DNA of 64,000 bases from Trichoplax adhaerens. Its lineage: Eukaryota > Placozoa > Uniplacotomia > Trichoplacea > Trichoplacidae. How positions within the stretch are numbered: the first letter of the stretch is position 1; the number at the start of each line of letters is the position of its first letter. Location: the NCBI RefSeq assembly GCF_000150275.1, contig NW_002060946.1:7297855-7361854 (forward strand). The letters are read 5' to 3'. The notes beneath the pieces are model-generated. The model made no database searches, was not told the origin of the DNA, and saw only the letters and a list, made by a program, of their open reading frames with translations. This document shows positions 11,298 through 21,936 of this stretch, one piece after another. Made by a program: the position numbers and the translations under genes.

Positions 11298-12985
11298 ACG
11301 AAAAGAAACCCTTTGGCCTTTCTTGGCCACCTTTGCCTATGGCTGTAGCGTTGTCAGGATCTTATGTAATGACAAAATTTCCACAGTCGTACTAATAAGA
11401 GCATAGGCATTTACGAAAAGAAACCCATTGGCCTTTCTTGGCCACCCTTGCCTATGGCTGTAGCGTTGTCAGGATCTTATGTAATGACAAAATTTCCACA
11501 GTCGTACTAATAAGAGCATAGGCGTTTTTCGATATTTAAGCTTTTGCTAAGCACGAAAAGAAATCCACTGGCCTTTCTTGGCCACCCTTGCCTATGGCTG
11601 TAGCGTTGTCAGGATCTTATGTAATGACAAAATTTCCACAGTCGTACTAATAAGAGCATAGGCATTTACGAAAAGAAACCCATTGGCCTTTCTTGGCCAC
11701 CCTTGCCTATGGCTGTAGCGTTGTCAGGATCTTATGTAATGACAAAATTTCCACAGTCGTACTAATAAGAGCATAGGCGTTTTTCGATATTTAAGCTTTT
11801 GCTAAGCACGAAAAGAAATCCACTGGCCTTTCTTGGCCACCTTTGCCTATGGCTGTAGCGTTGTCAGGATCTTATGTAATGACAAAATTTCCACAGTCGT
11901 ACTAATAAGAGCATAGGCATTTACGAAAAGAAACCCATTGGCCTTTCTTGGCCACCCTTGCCTATGGCTGTAGCGTTGTCAGGATCTTATGTAATGACAA
12001 AATTTCCACAGTCGTACTAATAAGAGCATAGGCGTTTTTCGATATTTAAGCTTTTGCTAAGCACGAAAAGAAATCCACTGGCCTTTCTTGGCCACCCTTG
12101 CCTATGGCTGTAGCGTTGTCAGGATCTTATGTAATGACAAAATTTCCACAGTCGTACTAATAAGAGCATAGGCGTTTTTCGATATTTAAGCTTTTGCTAA
12201 GCACGAAAAGAAATCCATTGGTCTTTCTTGGCCACCTTGCGTGTAGCCCTGTCAGGTGCTATAACGACGGAATTTCCACTGTCGTACTAATAAGAGCATA
12301 GGCGTTTTTCGATATTTAAAGCTTTTGCTAACCACGGAAAGAAACCCACTGGCCTTTCTTGGCCACCCTTGCCTATGGCTGTAGCGTTGTCAGGATCTTA
12401 TGTAATGACAAAATTTTTACAGTCGTACTAATAAGAGCATAGGCATTTATACAACATTTTCGATATTTAAGCTTTTGCTAAACACGAAAAAGAAACCCAC
12501 TGGCCTTTCTTGGCCACCTTGCGTGTAGCTGCAGCCCTATCAGGTACTATAACGACGGAATTTCCACTGTCGTACTAATAAGAGCGTAGGTGTTTACAAC
12601 ATTTTCGATATTTAAGCTTTTGCTAAACACGAAAAAGAAACCCACTGGCCTTTCTTGGCCACCTTGCGTGTAGCTACAGCCCTATCAGGTACTATAACGA
12701 CGGAATTTCCACTGTCGTACTAATAAGAGCATAGGCGTTTCTGGATATTTAAGCTTCTGCTAAACACGAAAAGAAACCCACTGGCCTTTCTTGGCCACCT
12801 TGCGTGTAGCAGCAGCCCTATCAGGTACTATAACGACGGAATTTCCACTGTCGTACTAATAAAAGCATAGGCGATTATTCAACATTTTAAATATTAAAGA
12901 AGCCTAATGGCCTTTCTTGGCCACCCTTGCGTGTAGCGCTGTCAGGTGCTGTAACGATGGAATTTCCACTCTCGTACTAATTTAT
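11298..12985 (+). repeat. Thirteen-unit tandem array with conserved potential RNA stems
   Basis: Units start with ACGAAAAGAAA at 11298, 11413, 11553, 11668, 11808, 11923, 12063, 12203, 12334, 12484, 12628 and 12766, plus a degenerate one near 12890. Spacing alternates 115 and 140 bases over the first seven units, giving an almost identical 255-base higher-order repeat; later units are more diverged. All keep TGGCCTTTCTTGGCCA (5-bp stem, six-base loop) and GTCGTACTAATA. Two sequence types exist. Type I (units 1-7 and 9) has ATGAC facing GTCGT around an AAATTTCC loop; type II (8, 10-12) has ACGAC facing GTCGT. Pairing survives as U-G in type I only if read on the plus strand. CCTATG near the start also matches CATAGG at the end. 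It could be a plain satellite or a repeated small-RNA gene; no known RNA class fits. Confidence 0.85.
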
Positions 12986-13268
12986 TTAATTTCCTTTATA
13001 TTTCCCATTCAATTGGCATCAGGAAGCGTACTTGCACATACTTGTATTCTTTTTTTTATAAATAATTTGCTAATAAAGATAGGCCATGCACTTAAAGACT
13101 ATCGAAAGACTACTACTGTAAGATTGAATGGATAAAAATAATACCTTAAACAACCGGTAAAAGTGGACCGTAAAACCATTTGATAACCAGTATAAAAAAG
13201 AATATGGATTATGAACAACTAACTTTACGTGCAATACATTCAAGCATATAAAGTCTGCTTAAATACAG

Positions 13269-13274
13269 TTTATT
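13269..13274 (-). promoter_or_regulatory. Probable polyadenylation signal of PLSCR-3
   Basis: AATAAA on the minus strand, about 50 bases beyond the TAA stop at 13322-13324. Confidence 0.5.
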
Positions 13275-13321
13275 CCCTAGATTGCTTTCATCTTGCAATA
13301 TACCAACAGAATAGTTTTGCA

Positions 13322-16265
13322 TTAATTATCGTCGCGTCCGCGCTTTCCAAAGTAGATAAAGTCCTGCGGAATACATTATTTATTATTGTTAATATGAGTT
13401 GAAAACTCTTCAGACATAAGCTGCATGATCATAATTCAATAACCAGATATCAATGGTGACGGTTGAAACAAAATACGTATGATATCAATTCAATCGAAGA
13501 AAGTAACTTACAGTACAGTATATAGCATTACTTTAAATCATGAACGAAAAACTACTTTATCATAGGACACGAATTATCTATTCGTGATATAAAAACTTAC
13601 AATTAAAAAGATCGCTCCTAGTAAGACCGCCTTATTCTTGACTTCAGTACTTTCTGGAACTAACCATACGATTATAACATTTTTGAAGAAGATGATGAGT
13701 ATTACGTTGAATGAAATTAAAAATTATTTCATTGTCTTATAGTCAGTTTAAAATTTATGTTATACATGTTATAGCAAAGTTATCCGCATCGGTTAAAGCT
13801 TCCTTTAATAAGCCCGCCCATTCTTTAGCAATTCTACCAACTTTTTCATCATTTGTATCATGCACCTAAATTACATATTGTAAGATGATTCAGTTTTAAA
13901 TAGATTTTTGCTAAACAGCCCATCAATAATAACGGATAAGCGATATGAAACAGGGTTTAGAATTATCCATTATTTTAAAATTTGAGCCTTAAATATAGGA
14001 TCAAAATTTTTTCTTATTCAATAAGCAGATATCTTCTTCAATCAATATTATCTACATCAGATACAGTATACTATCTTTTAAGCGTTGAAGTAACTGAAAA
14101 ATCTGCTAAATAAATTTAAAATTTTATGCCGTATATTTGTAAGTCTTGATGACAGTCATTTAATAGGTTTCATCATTGCTGATCTAACATATTATAAGCG
14201 CGGTAGCAAATAACTACTGCATTATTGCTGATGCATAATAAAATTAACCAATGACTCATTCATTATTTTGAAAATTCTATCTAGCTATCAGAATAAATCA
14301 GATATATCGTTTGGTCCTCTTACATAGTTATAATGGAAGAGTATTCTTATAAATAGTAGTCGCTTGAGAGATAGTGTTAGACTAGAGTCGTAAACATGAT
14401 GTGTACGTTCTATCCGTGCTAAATTTTACTCAAAATCTTTAGACCTACGTCAAATTCAACATCATTGCCGCATGAACAAGTGATGCATGGTCCTTTCAAG
14501 GTAAAAGTAGTTTCGTCATTTTCATCGGTGACTGTAAAGGAAGGCCAGCATGGCGACCAACTACAAATATAAAATGTAAAATATTTACGTAAATGATTGA
14601 TGTTAATATGGGTTATCATTAGCCATCGGAAATGATTGAGAAAGTTAAGTATACGTAAAGTCGTAAAATATTAGATGCTCTACAGAAATTTCCATCATTC
14701 TACGCTTTATGCCTTAGAATCAAAACACATAAACTAATAGGTTTACGCCGGATATAATATACTGTACTGCAAAATATTTGTGCACGACGTACTCCATGTT
14801 TACTTTGCCAATTCGATTGCCGGGAGGTGCTTCTACTGTTAGTTCTTGTAAACAACAACACCAGCAGCAGCAAGAATTGCATCGTAGTGGTCTTGAAAGG
14901 TGAATAACTTCCTTTTTAGTGTTATCGAATATTCTCATTTCGAAAGGGCGTCCCTCACCGCAACATTGCAAATCACAACAATTGATTTCTAACAACGAAG
15001 CAACTTGACTTTAGGAAATTCCAGAAAGCCAGAAAGCATGAATTCAATATTTTCCATTTGTATTTATGGAATTTGATTCTAAATCAGTATATATGTCAGT
15101 CTTACCTTCGCTGACGTAGTATATTTGCTGTCCTTGTTTATTTCTAACGACGTAGGTATTAGCCGTCTCGATATCGGTCATTACTTTTAATTTGATATAA
15201 TTAAGATATTAGTATTGAAATCTGTTATGATTTTCGAGCTTATGGCTATTATTTTATTTGTTTCAGAATCTTTCATAAACGCCAGTGAAGGGTATTGAAA
15301 GTCGCTAAATAGAGTTAACTTTTTCATTGTATACCTTAAATTAAACAATAAAAATACCAGACTGGATTCTATTGCTATGATTTAAATATGAAAACGTATT
15401 CTTAAGACTGTTTTACAATTTGCTATAACTCGCTCTACAGTACGGTAATAAAAGCCATATATCGCAGCAATTGGATTTACTAATCGATTGATAAGCACAG
15501 CACGTTAAATTGTTACTTTTAAGCTAACGTTAACATATTTGCATTTGAAATAAACTCAAAATTTCATTAATAAAAGCTATTCCTGAACTAGAATAAATTT
15601 ACGCGCATGCTTAAATTTTTTACTGATGCAAAAATAGAAGCGCGATCTATTAATTAAATCTAGTGAAAGGAAGGGTATAACGAATCATTTGTCTCACAGG
15701 CTGCTTTGCTATACTTATTAAGTAAAATAATTAAATCTCAACTCAGAATTTAGGGATACATTATAATTCTTCCCATGTTGCCCACAGATTAACTCTGCAG
15801 ACTACCGTAGATACAAACATGAATAAGTGTATTATATTTAGCATATTCACTACAAATCTGTAAATCAGAAAATATCTAGTACTGAAAAATGATCTAATCA
15901 TCTATTGCTCAAATATTTAAATACTATCATTTTTGTAGCTACGATATCAAAAATATATTAGACATCGTACTCTTACGATTTGGAGGTAAATTTTCAGAAT
16001 GATATAGGGATGATAATGTTAACACTAGGCTAGATGTAAGCTTACACTGAAAGACTCCGACGTCTTCTCGAATCAGTAAAGTATCAATTTGAGCGAGATA
16101 TTCCAATCCAGGTGGACATTCTACAGCACTGTCTGGAGATGGTGCCCAGTTAATGCTTGGCTTATCCTCATTTGGCTGTTGTTGAATTAATTTTGCAGAT
16201 GGATCATCAGATGGAGTTGTTCCGTAAGTAGGCTGAGAAGCTGAATCGACTGGTTGTTGGCTCAT
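13322..16265 (-). CDS. Phospholipid scramblase, copy 3 (PLSCR-3), complete but with altered calcium loop
   Basis: Seven exons: 16046-16265, 15106-15183, 14793-14988, 14449-14560, 13766-13865, 13601-13659 and 13322-13363, totalling 807 bases (268 aa plus stop). The exon lengths match copies 1 and 2 except for one extra codon in exon 3 and one fewer in exon 5. Landmarks are INWAPSPDSAVECPPGLEY, NKQGQQIYYVSE, LQCCGEGRPFEM, the Cys cluster CNSCCCWCCCLQELTV, DWSPCWPSFTV, GPCITCSC and VGRIAKEWAGL. The calcium loop reads DADNFAIT-FPES: the central Gly and the last Asp of the human loop DADNFGIQFPLD are missing. The helix KAVLLGAIFLI is followed by a 42-base last exon, DFIYFGKRGRDDN and stop. The intron 5 donor is a weaker GTATAA. 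The ATG at 16265 begins MSQQPVDSASQ. It is likely still a membrane scramblase-fold protein, possibly with weak calcium control. Confidence 0.93.
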
Positions 16266-19036
16266 AATCTTAGCAAAGCGTTGGTAATGTCGCGAAAGAA
16301 AAAAAAAAAGAAAAAAATAACGATCAATGATATTTTGGCCAATTATCTGATATTATAATTGATGATGGATTTTATTATATCTACATGAAAATTCATTTCA
16401 TTTGCTCACCTTCTGTAAATATTTTAAATGGCGTCAAAATAAAATGCTTGAGAGTAGAATAATTAGCGATGATATTTTGCTAGGGAAAAATTTTCTAGTG
16501 TATACTAAATGAAAGCTTTACTAACGGTATATTTACTCAATAATATGATTAATTCTTATAAATATCTATGCACCTTCAAGTAAATCTTATATAAGATTGT
16601 GCTTTCGTGTTAAAGCTATGCATTCAAGGAATAAAATTATCAAATCTTCAAGTTGTTAAGTGTGCTACGATACTACACTATAGGCGGCATTGATATCTAG
16701 CGATGAGTCATTATCAAACAATCAATATGCTCTTAAACCAATTATGAAGCAATTGAACGCCTACTGGTTCTATTTTACTGAGATCACTATTTAAAGAAAT
16801 GGTGTTCAATAAAATATGGTTGCATAATAATTGGTAAATTACCGTACTCCATCTTTTAAACTTGTAAAAGTACTAGTATAACATTAAGACAGTTACTTTA
16901 TTGCAGTACGTCAAGACTCCAAACTTGAAAGTTTATTGTCTAACAACAAATTTTGGTAGAGAAGCAAGGTAGCATAAAATAATTAACGAAGCTTAGTCTT
17001 AACTAGTGAGTCCTGAAATATAGGTAGAGATCTAAATCTTGATAACTTTTAACTCCAATGTCTCAAATCAACATGCAGCATTCCTCAATTATAATTAAAC
17101 CTAGAAGTAATATTTTAGAAAATGATTTACAACTAGTGGTATCTACTTGATTCGCAGATAATAAATTATCTTAAAATTGATTTCGCAGTTCTAAACCTAT
17201 CATGGTGATTTAAGATATGGACAAGTGTGTATACTTGAGCTCTTTTACATCATCCAGCATCATTTTAAATACCAATTGATAGCTATATCTAGTAGTACAT
17301 TCTATTAAGCAGTATTTATTAGCGATCTCCTCAAATGACAGTAACAATACAAGCTCTGATGTAATAAGAGTAGCAACTATCTATGATAATACTGCATTTG
17401 ATAACAGATGATATAGAGATATCGTTAATCATTGACCATAATTTTTAAGCTGTATAATTATTAAGTTATCTGTAATAGCTGAAAAGTTCCGATAAGGTTA
17501 TACTGATGTCCTGGGGCGTATTATTTAGTTTATTCGATAAATTTGGTCTAAGAAGGTTTTACTCATTCAGAGTTTACTAGCTTGTTATCTCCAGTAGAGA
17601 AATTATATGGATGATGAAAACTGGTGGTCATGATTTGTTATGGAAGTTTGACGACTTAGCTTTATTTATTGCAAGCTTTCGGTAGCTAATGTTACTTCAA
17701 CTGCGCTCGTATATGCCATTTAGTTTGCCACAAATTGGCGACTTGGATCCTACCTGGATACAGTTTTCGTGAATGGATCACTGCTTGTGTTATTATCTTG
17801 AATGTTTACTTTCTAATGATCTGATCTTATTTTGGGAAAATCGTCTGCACAACTCGGGTAGCTCACAATATCAACGGAGTTTAAATTAGTGCAAAATGTA
17901 ATCCTGTATGGTGCTCCTATGAAGACCTGCCTGGTCGGTTTAACGCAGAGGATGTATCTAAATATAAGGGAATTGGATATAATTATAGTATCGTACTCGT
18001 TGCAAATGTAGTTAGTAGTTTTCTACCCAGTTTAGGCTTCCAATTTTATATGTAAAGTGGGGGTAGCAAAGCAAATACTGTACAGTATTTACAGAACAGT
18101 GCATCATTTATTCTTAAATATTTAAAGAAAAGAAAGACTCGACTCCAATACGCTAACGAGTCCTATTCGAGAGTATATTAGTAGAATGGTTACCGTCCGT
18201 TTATACAGGTTACTTATCAAGAGAATTGTAATTTGAAAGCATATTATTGACATGTAATCACTCCAAATCAGTTCAATGATTGTACACGTACAGTATTAAA
18301 TAGTAGATGCTACCACAACAAGTTTTGTGAGAATAAGCAGAGCATTCAATGCGTTCGGGTGGAACTAAAGAAGTGGGGCAATTATAATCGCTTAATAACG
18401 ACGAGCTTTCAACCGTTGCTTTTAAGATGATTAAGTTCAACAGTCAAATCCAGTTTCAGAAATGAATGAATCTTGGTTCAGACCTTATTACAGGTGCAAT
18501 AATTGTAGAACAAACATGATTATGCATAATTTAGGTATAACTTTAGTTATGGCGTTCAGCATGACAACTTATTTCAACGACCACAGTTAAATGTAACCAG
18601 TATTGATAGAGATACAAACTATTAAAAGATGTTAATGCACATTTCTTCCAATTTTTACGGTACAGTTTACAAGTACTTAGAAGTAATAATAAAGAATTAA
18701 CCAGATTGAGGATTGTACTTCATTTCAAATTTACGGTATTTGCCTGGCGACACAAATAAGGTGTCTGAGCAGCAAATTTTGACTGACGTTGCAATGATAG
18801 CCGTATGAAGATTAATAAGGAAGTAGAGTAATGTTATGGGATTTGTATTTATAGTGTCCATTCACTCCTCAGTATTCCATGATGTTAAAGCAACTATGGA
18901 TTAGAGCTTGGATGCACTGGGGGATAAAGAACACTTTGAAATTATGTTATAGAGATCTCTGTATGATGAACCTTTCGTGTTTTAAGATACTGACATCCTA
19001 CAGAACTTCTTTTACAGGTTGCTTCCATCGTCACGA
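16266..19036. other. Gene-poor region between the cupin relic and PLSCR-3
   Basis: About 2.8 kb of AT-rich DNA. I find no exon of either gene family. A partly open plus-strand stretch at 17640-17890 has interrupting stops and no recognisable motif. GTACAGTA words occur near 18078 and 18288. Confidence 0.65.
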
Positions 19037-19365
19037 TTATTCATTTGATGATTCAGCATTATAGTGTATCGCCAACCAAACCACAGGTGGTTGCGTTGAA
19101 GTATAAGTAACCCAGTGCAGAGTATGTTTAGGAATGTTAAGGATATCTCCTTTGGTTAAGACAATTTCGTCTTGATCTTTGAGCTTTAATTTAGCTTGGC
19201 CCTGTAGTACCATCACTAATTCATCGCGATCTTGGTCATAGGGTTCATCAACAGGCGTGATTTGTCCGTAAGATTTTCAACCATCGCATCTTTCGCTTGC
19301 ATTATCGTTTGCAAGATTTCTTCCGATGAATTGTCAGGATAGTCGAACAAATTTTGCAGTGCCAT
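19037..19365 (-). pseudogene. Bacterial-type small cupin, frameshifted
   Basis: Intronless. The ATG at 19365 opens MALQNLFDYPDNSSEEILQT, the lead-in of a family of about 110-residue single-domain cupins common in bacteria. The second part, in another frame, reads GQITPVDEPYDQDRDELVMV, then LQGQAKLKLKDQDEIVLTKG, DILNIPKHTLHWV, VVWLAIHY and a TAA stop at 19037-19039. The length is 329 bases, one short of 110 codons. The frames change near 19264-19275, just before GQITP, so one base appears to be missing. Cupins are beta-barrel proteins that often bind a metal; here the first motif lacks the usual His pair, as is common in this subgroup, while GDxxxIPxxxxH is present. No other gene nearby looks bacterial. 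It is probably an old horizontal transfer now broken; an assembly or sequencing error at one base would make it a live intronless gene. Confidence 0.85.
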
Positions 19366-19611
19366 CGATTCTCTTCGTAGTTCAGATACGTAACAGAGTT
19401 GACTTAACTTGCCAATAGTGAATATTAAAGCGTCGATTGTGCAGTGTTTCGATTGGAGATTTAACCCAGCAGCAGCCTACTTTGTATGCGTTCACTTTCA
19501 AGTGGCCTAAAGGTTGCCAAGTCAACGTCGGAAGTGAGCTAATTTTTAAGCTGCTGCAGCAAACTTTATCATCAGCTACGACGAGGATGACGGACAGCTA
19601 CCAGACATCTG

Positions 19612-19730
19612 CAGTACTGTACAGTACAGTACTTTACCTGAACTGTACAGTGTACAGTGTACAGTACAGTCAAAACGTAGAGTAATATACTGTAGCGTAT
19701 TGTACTGTACTGTACTGTACTCATATGAGA
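19612..19730. repeat. Dense GTACTGTAC / GTACAGTAC cluster
   Basis: Repeated TACTGTAC, TACAGTAC and GTACAGTGTAC words run through this stretch. It adjoins the 178-bp array, whose units carry the same words internally. Confidence 0.8.
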
Positions 19731-19749
19731 AAGGTTTGGAGCTTGCGCC

Positions 19750-20720
19750 GTGCCATTGCATCGGCTATTGCATTTAGCAAGCAAATACAGTATATTTGTT
19801 CTACTGTCTGCAACAGCATTTGAAGGTAACTTTCATTACAGAGCTTAACAGTACTGTACTGTAATGTTACTGTACTGTACTGTAAATCCCTGGTATTATA
19901 GGGCTATATAACCAAAAAAGCTTACTTGGAATGTTTCTAAGCATGCAATGGTGCAAGGCTATTGCATTTAGCAAGCAAATATATTTGTTCTACTGTCTGC
20001 AACAGTATTTGAAGGTAACTTTCGTTACAGAGCTTAACAGTACTGTAATGTTACTGTACTGTAAATCCCTGGTACTACAAGGCTATATAACCGATAAAGC
20101 TTACGTGGAATGTTTCTAAGCATGCAATGGTGCAAGGCTATTGCATTTAGCAAGCAAATATATTTGTTCTACTGTCTGCAACAGTATTTGAATGTAACTT
20201 TCATTGCAGAGCTTACAGTACTGTAATGTTACTGTACTGTAAATCCCTGGTACTACAAGGCTATATCACCAAAAAAGCTTACGTGGAATGTTTCTAAGCA
20301 TGCAATGGTACAAGGCTATTGCATTTAGCAAGCAAATATATTTGTTCTACTGTCTGCAACAGTATTTGAAGGTAACTTTCATTACAGAGCTTAACAGTAC
20401 TGTATTGTACTGTAAATCCCTGGTACTACAAGGCTATATAACCAATAAAGCTTACTTGGAATGTTTCTAAGCATGCAATGGTGCAAGGCTATTGCATTTA
20501 GCAAGCAAATATATTTGTTCTACTGTCTGCAACAGTATTTGAATGTAACTTTCATTGCAGAGCTTACAGTACTGTAATGTTACTGTACTGTAAATCCCTG
20601 GTACTACAAGGCTATATCACCAAAAAAGCTTACGTGGAATGTTTCTAAGCATGCAATGGTGCAAGGCTATTGCATTTAGCAAGCAAATATATTTGTTCTA
20701 CTGTCTGCAACAGTATTTTA
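19750..20720. repeat. 178-bp tandem array, about six units
   Basis: Units carry GGAATGTTTCTAAGCATGC at about 19928, 20107, 20285, 20458 and 20636, spaced 173-179 bases, with a partial unit at the left end from about 19750. Each contains GGCTATTGCATTTAGCAAGC, TTGTTCTACTGTCTGCAACAG, AACTTTCATTACAGAGCTTA-like sequence, a TACTGTAATGTTACTGTACTG block and AAATCCCTGGTA. The rightmost unit breaks off after CTGCAACAGTATTT and is followed by the coding-like fragment. The units are close to identical, which suggests recent amplification or homogenisation. Confidence 0.9.
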
Positions 20721-21064
20721 AATGCTTATCATACAAACTGTATTGTTTCCATACGGCAACAAGAAGTCTAAGAGCAACTGCGATAGCGGCTGCGCGAATT
20801 AAAGGGTTTATTAAGGTAACTTTCATGACAGAGCTTATTTTGCAGTCTTGCGCACCCATTTCTAGACTTTTCCATACAAAAACATACGCTGCGAAAACAG
20901 AATTTAGTATGAAATTGGCCGTAACGCAGGTAGAGTAAAGCACAGCAACAGCAATTCGTACCGTGGTGAACCTTTAAACGATCCGTGCGCAGAAGCTCAG
21001 ATTTTTGCAGCACAAAATCGCCATTTCTCCTTTTCTCCAACAAGTAATGGCGTTCCTCCACCAA
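20698..21064 (-). pseudogene. Unidentified coding-like fragment with hydrophobic segments
   Basis: Read on the minus strand, one frame gives a charged stretch with VEERHYLLEKRRNGDF and VLQKSELLRTDRLK. A second frame, shifted by one base, then gives FTTVRIAVAVLYSTCVTANF, ILNSVFAAYVFVWKSLEMG, a short polar part, and LIRAAAIAVALRLLVAVWKQ. Two helices are likely membrane-spanning. I do not recognise the family. Composition is richer in GC than the flanks. The fragment shares sequence with the 178-bp array: AAGCTCTGTCATGAAAGTTA and ATACTGTTGCAGACAG both occur in array units, but about 125 bases lying between them here are absent there. It could be an exon of an unfinished gene, or a decayed transferred gene. 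Confidence 0.4.
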
Positions 21065-21081
21065 ATTGATGCTGTTCGGTA

Positions 21082-21153
21082 GCCCTCACTGAGCTGTACA
21101 CGTACATACCGAATTCGGTGCATACTAATTGAAGGCTAAAATACAGTGAGGGC
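21082..21153. repeat. Inverted repeat, 10-base arms
   Basis: GCCCTCACTG at 21082-21091 faces CAGTGAGGGC at 21144-21153 with a 52-base loop. It sits at the right flank of the coding-like fragment and could be a boundary mark or a terminator-like hairpin; nothing else supports a role. Confidence 0.6.
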
Positions 21154-21936
21154 AATTTTGCCTAAGCAATATCAATAACAAATATAATGGATGAACCATT
21201 GACGTTGGCCACTTTATGTTAACAAAATTAAATAGTATCATGCGAACTTAACTCTGAAAGTGATTCTTACGGCTATAAAATGCAAGATTACCAATAATTT
21301 ATTATTTTTATCAAGACATTATCGTAATGACTTATTTTAATATCTTCATAATCAGTGATAACGAATTAATTTAGGCTGGGGCATTTGCAACCATGTACAG
21401 TGGGCGGTACTGTATTTTGAGGTATACAAATACAATACATCAATTAATATCGAAAACATGCAAGATTAACCAGCTCTGAGTAATTAATCACCACCAAATT
21501 TCAATATAATTCACGATTCTTCAGTATGGCATATTGCCTGCATAGAAGACATAAACGGGATACATGTATTGTCAATGACAAGTTGTTAAGTGAGCTCTTA
21601 TGTAAAGTAACAACGCAGAGGTCATGCTATTTTGGAGTTACCAATGGATTCAGAATGAATCAGCCTAGTTTGGTATTTATAGGAATTGAATAAGGTTATA
21701 TGCTAACGTAATAGTAGCGCGAATCTATTAGAGCATTACATGGATATACTCGTAGATGTAGCTATCTAAGACTACACTTTTCTTTCCTAGCGAACGTAAC
21801 TCTACTCCAGCAAATGTATTTTTCACCGGTTCTTGAAAAAGATTTCGAAGTGAAATGACGAGGCTAACGACTTAAATTTTTAGTCTAAAAACTATAAAAT
21901 TGGATATTCATCAGTTTAATCTTTGCTAATACTTAC

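Noticed and set aside
11298-12985. Spliced-leader or snRNA genes on the minus strand (AAATTTTG resembles an Sm site in type I units)
   Set aside because: Type II units lack the Sm-like word, no conserved leader followed by a splice donor is seen at a fixed place, and the stem differences favour the plus strand.
11298-12985. CRISPR array
   Set aside because: The units are long (115-150 bases) and similar along their length, with no short repeats separated by unique spacers, and the setting is an animal genome.
17640-17890. Possible plus-strand pseudogene with readable stretches
   Set aside because: Several stops, no motif I can name, and composition close to neighbouring non-coding DNA.
19572-19784. 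Minus-strand open frames rich in Val/Tyr/Thr/Cys repeats
   Set aside because: They are produced by the TACTGTAC repeat cluster being open in several frames.
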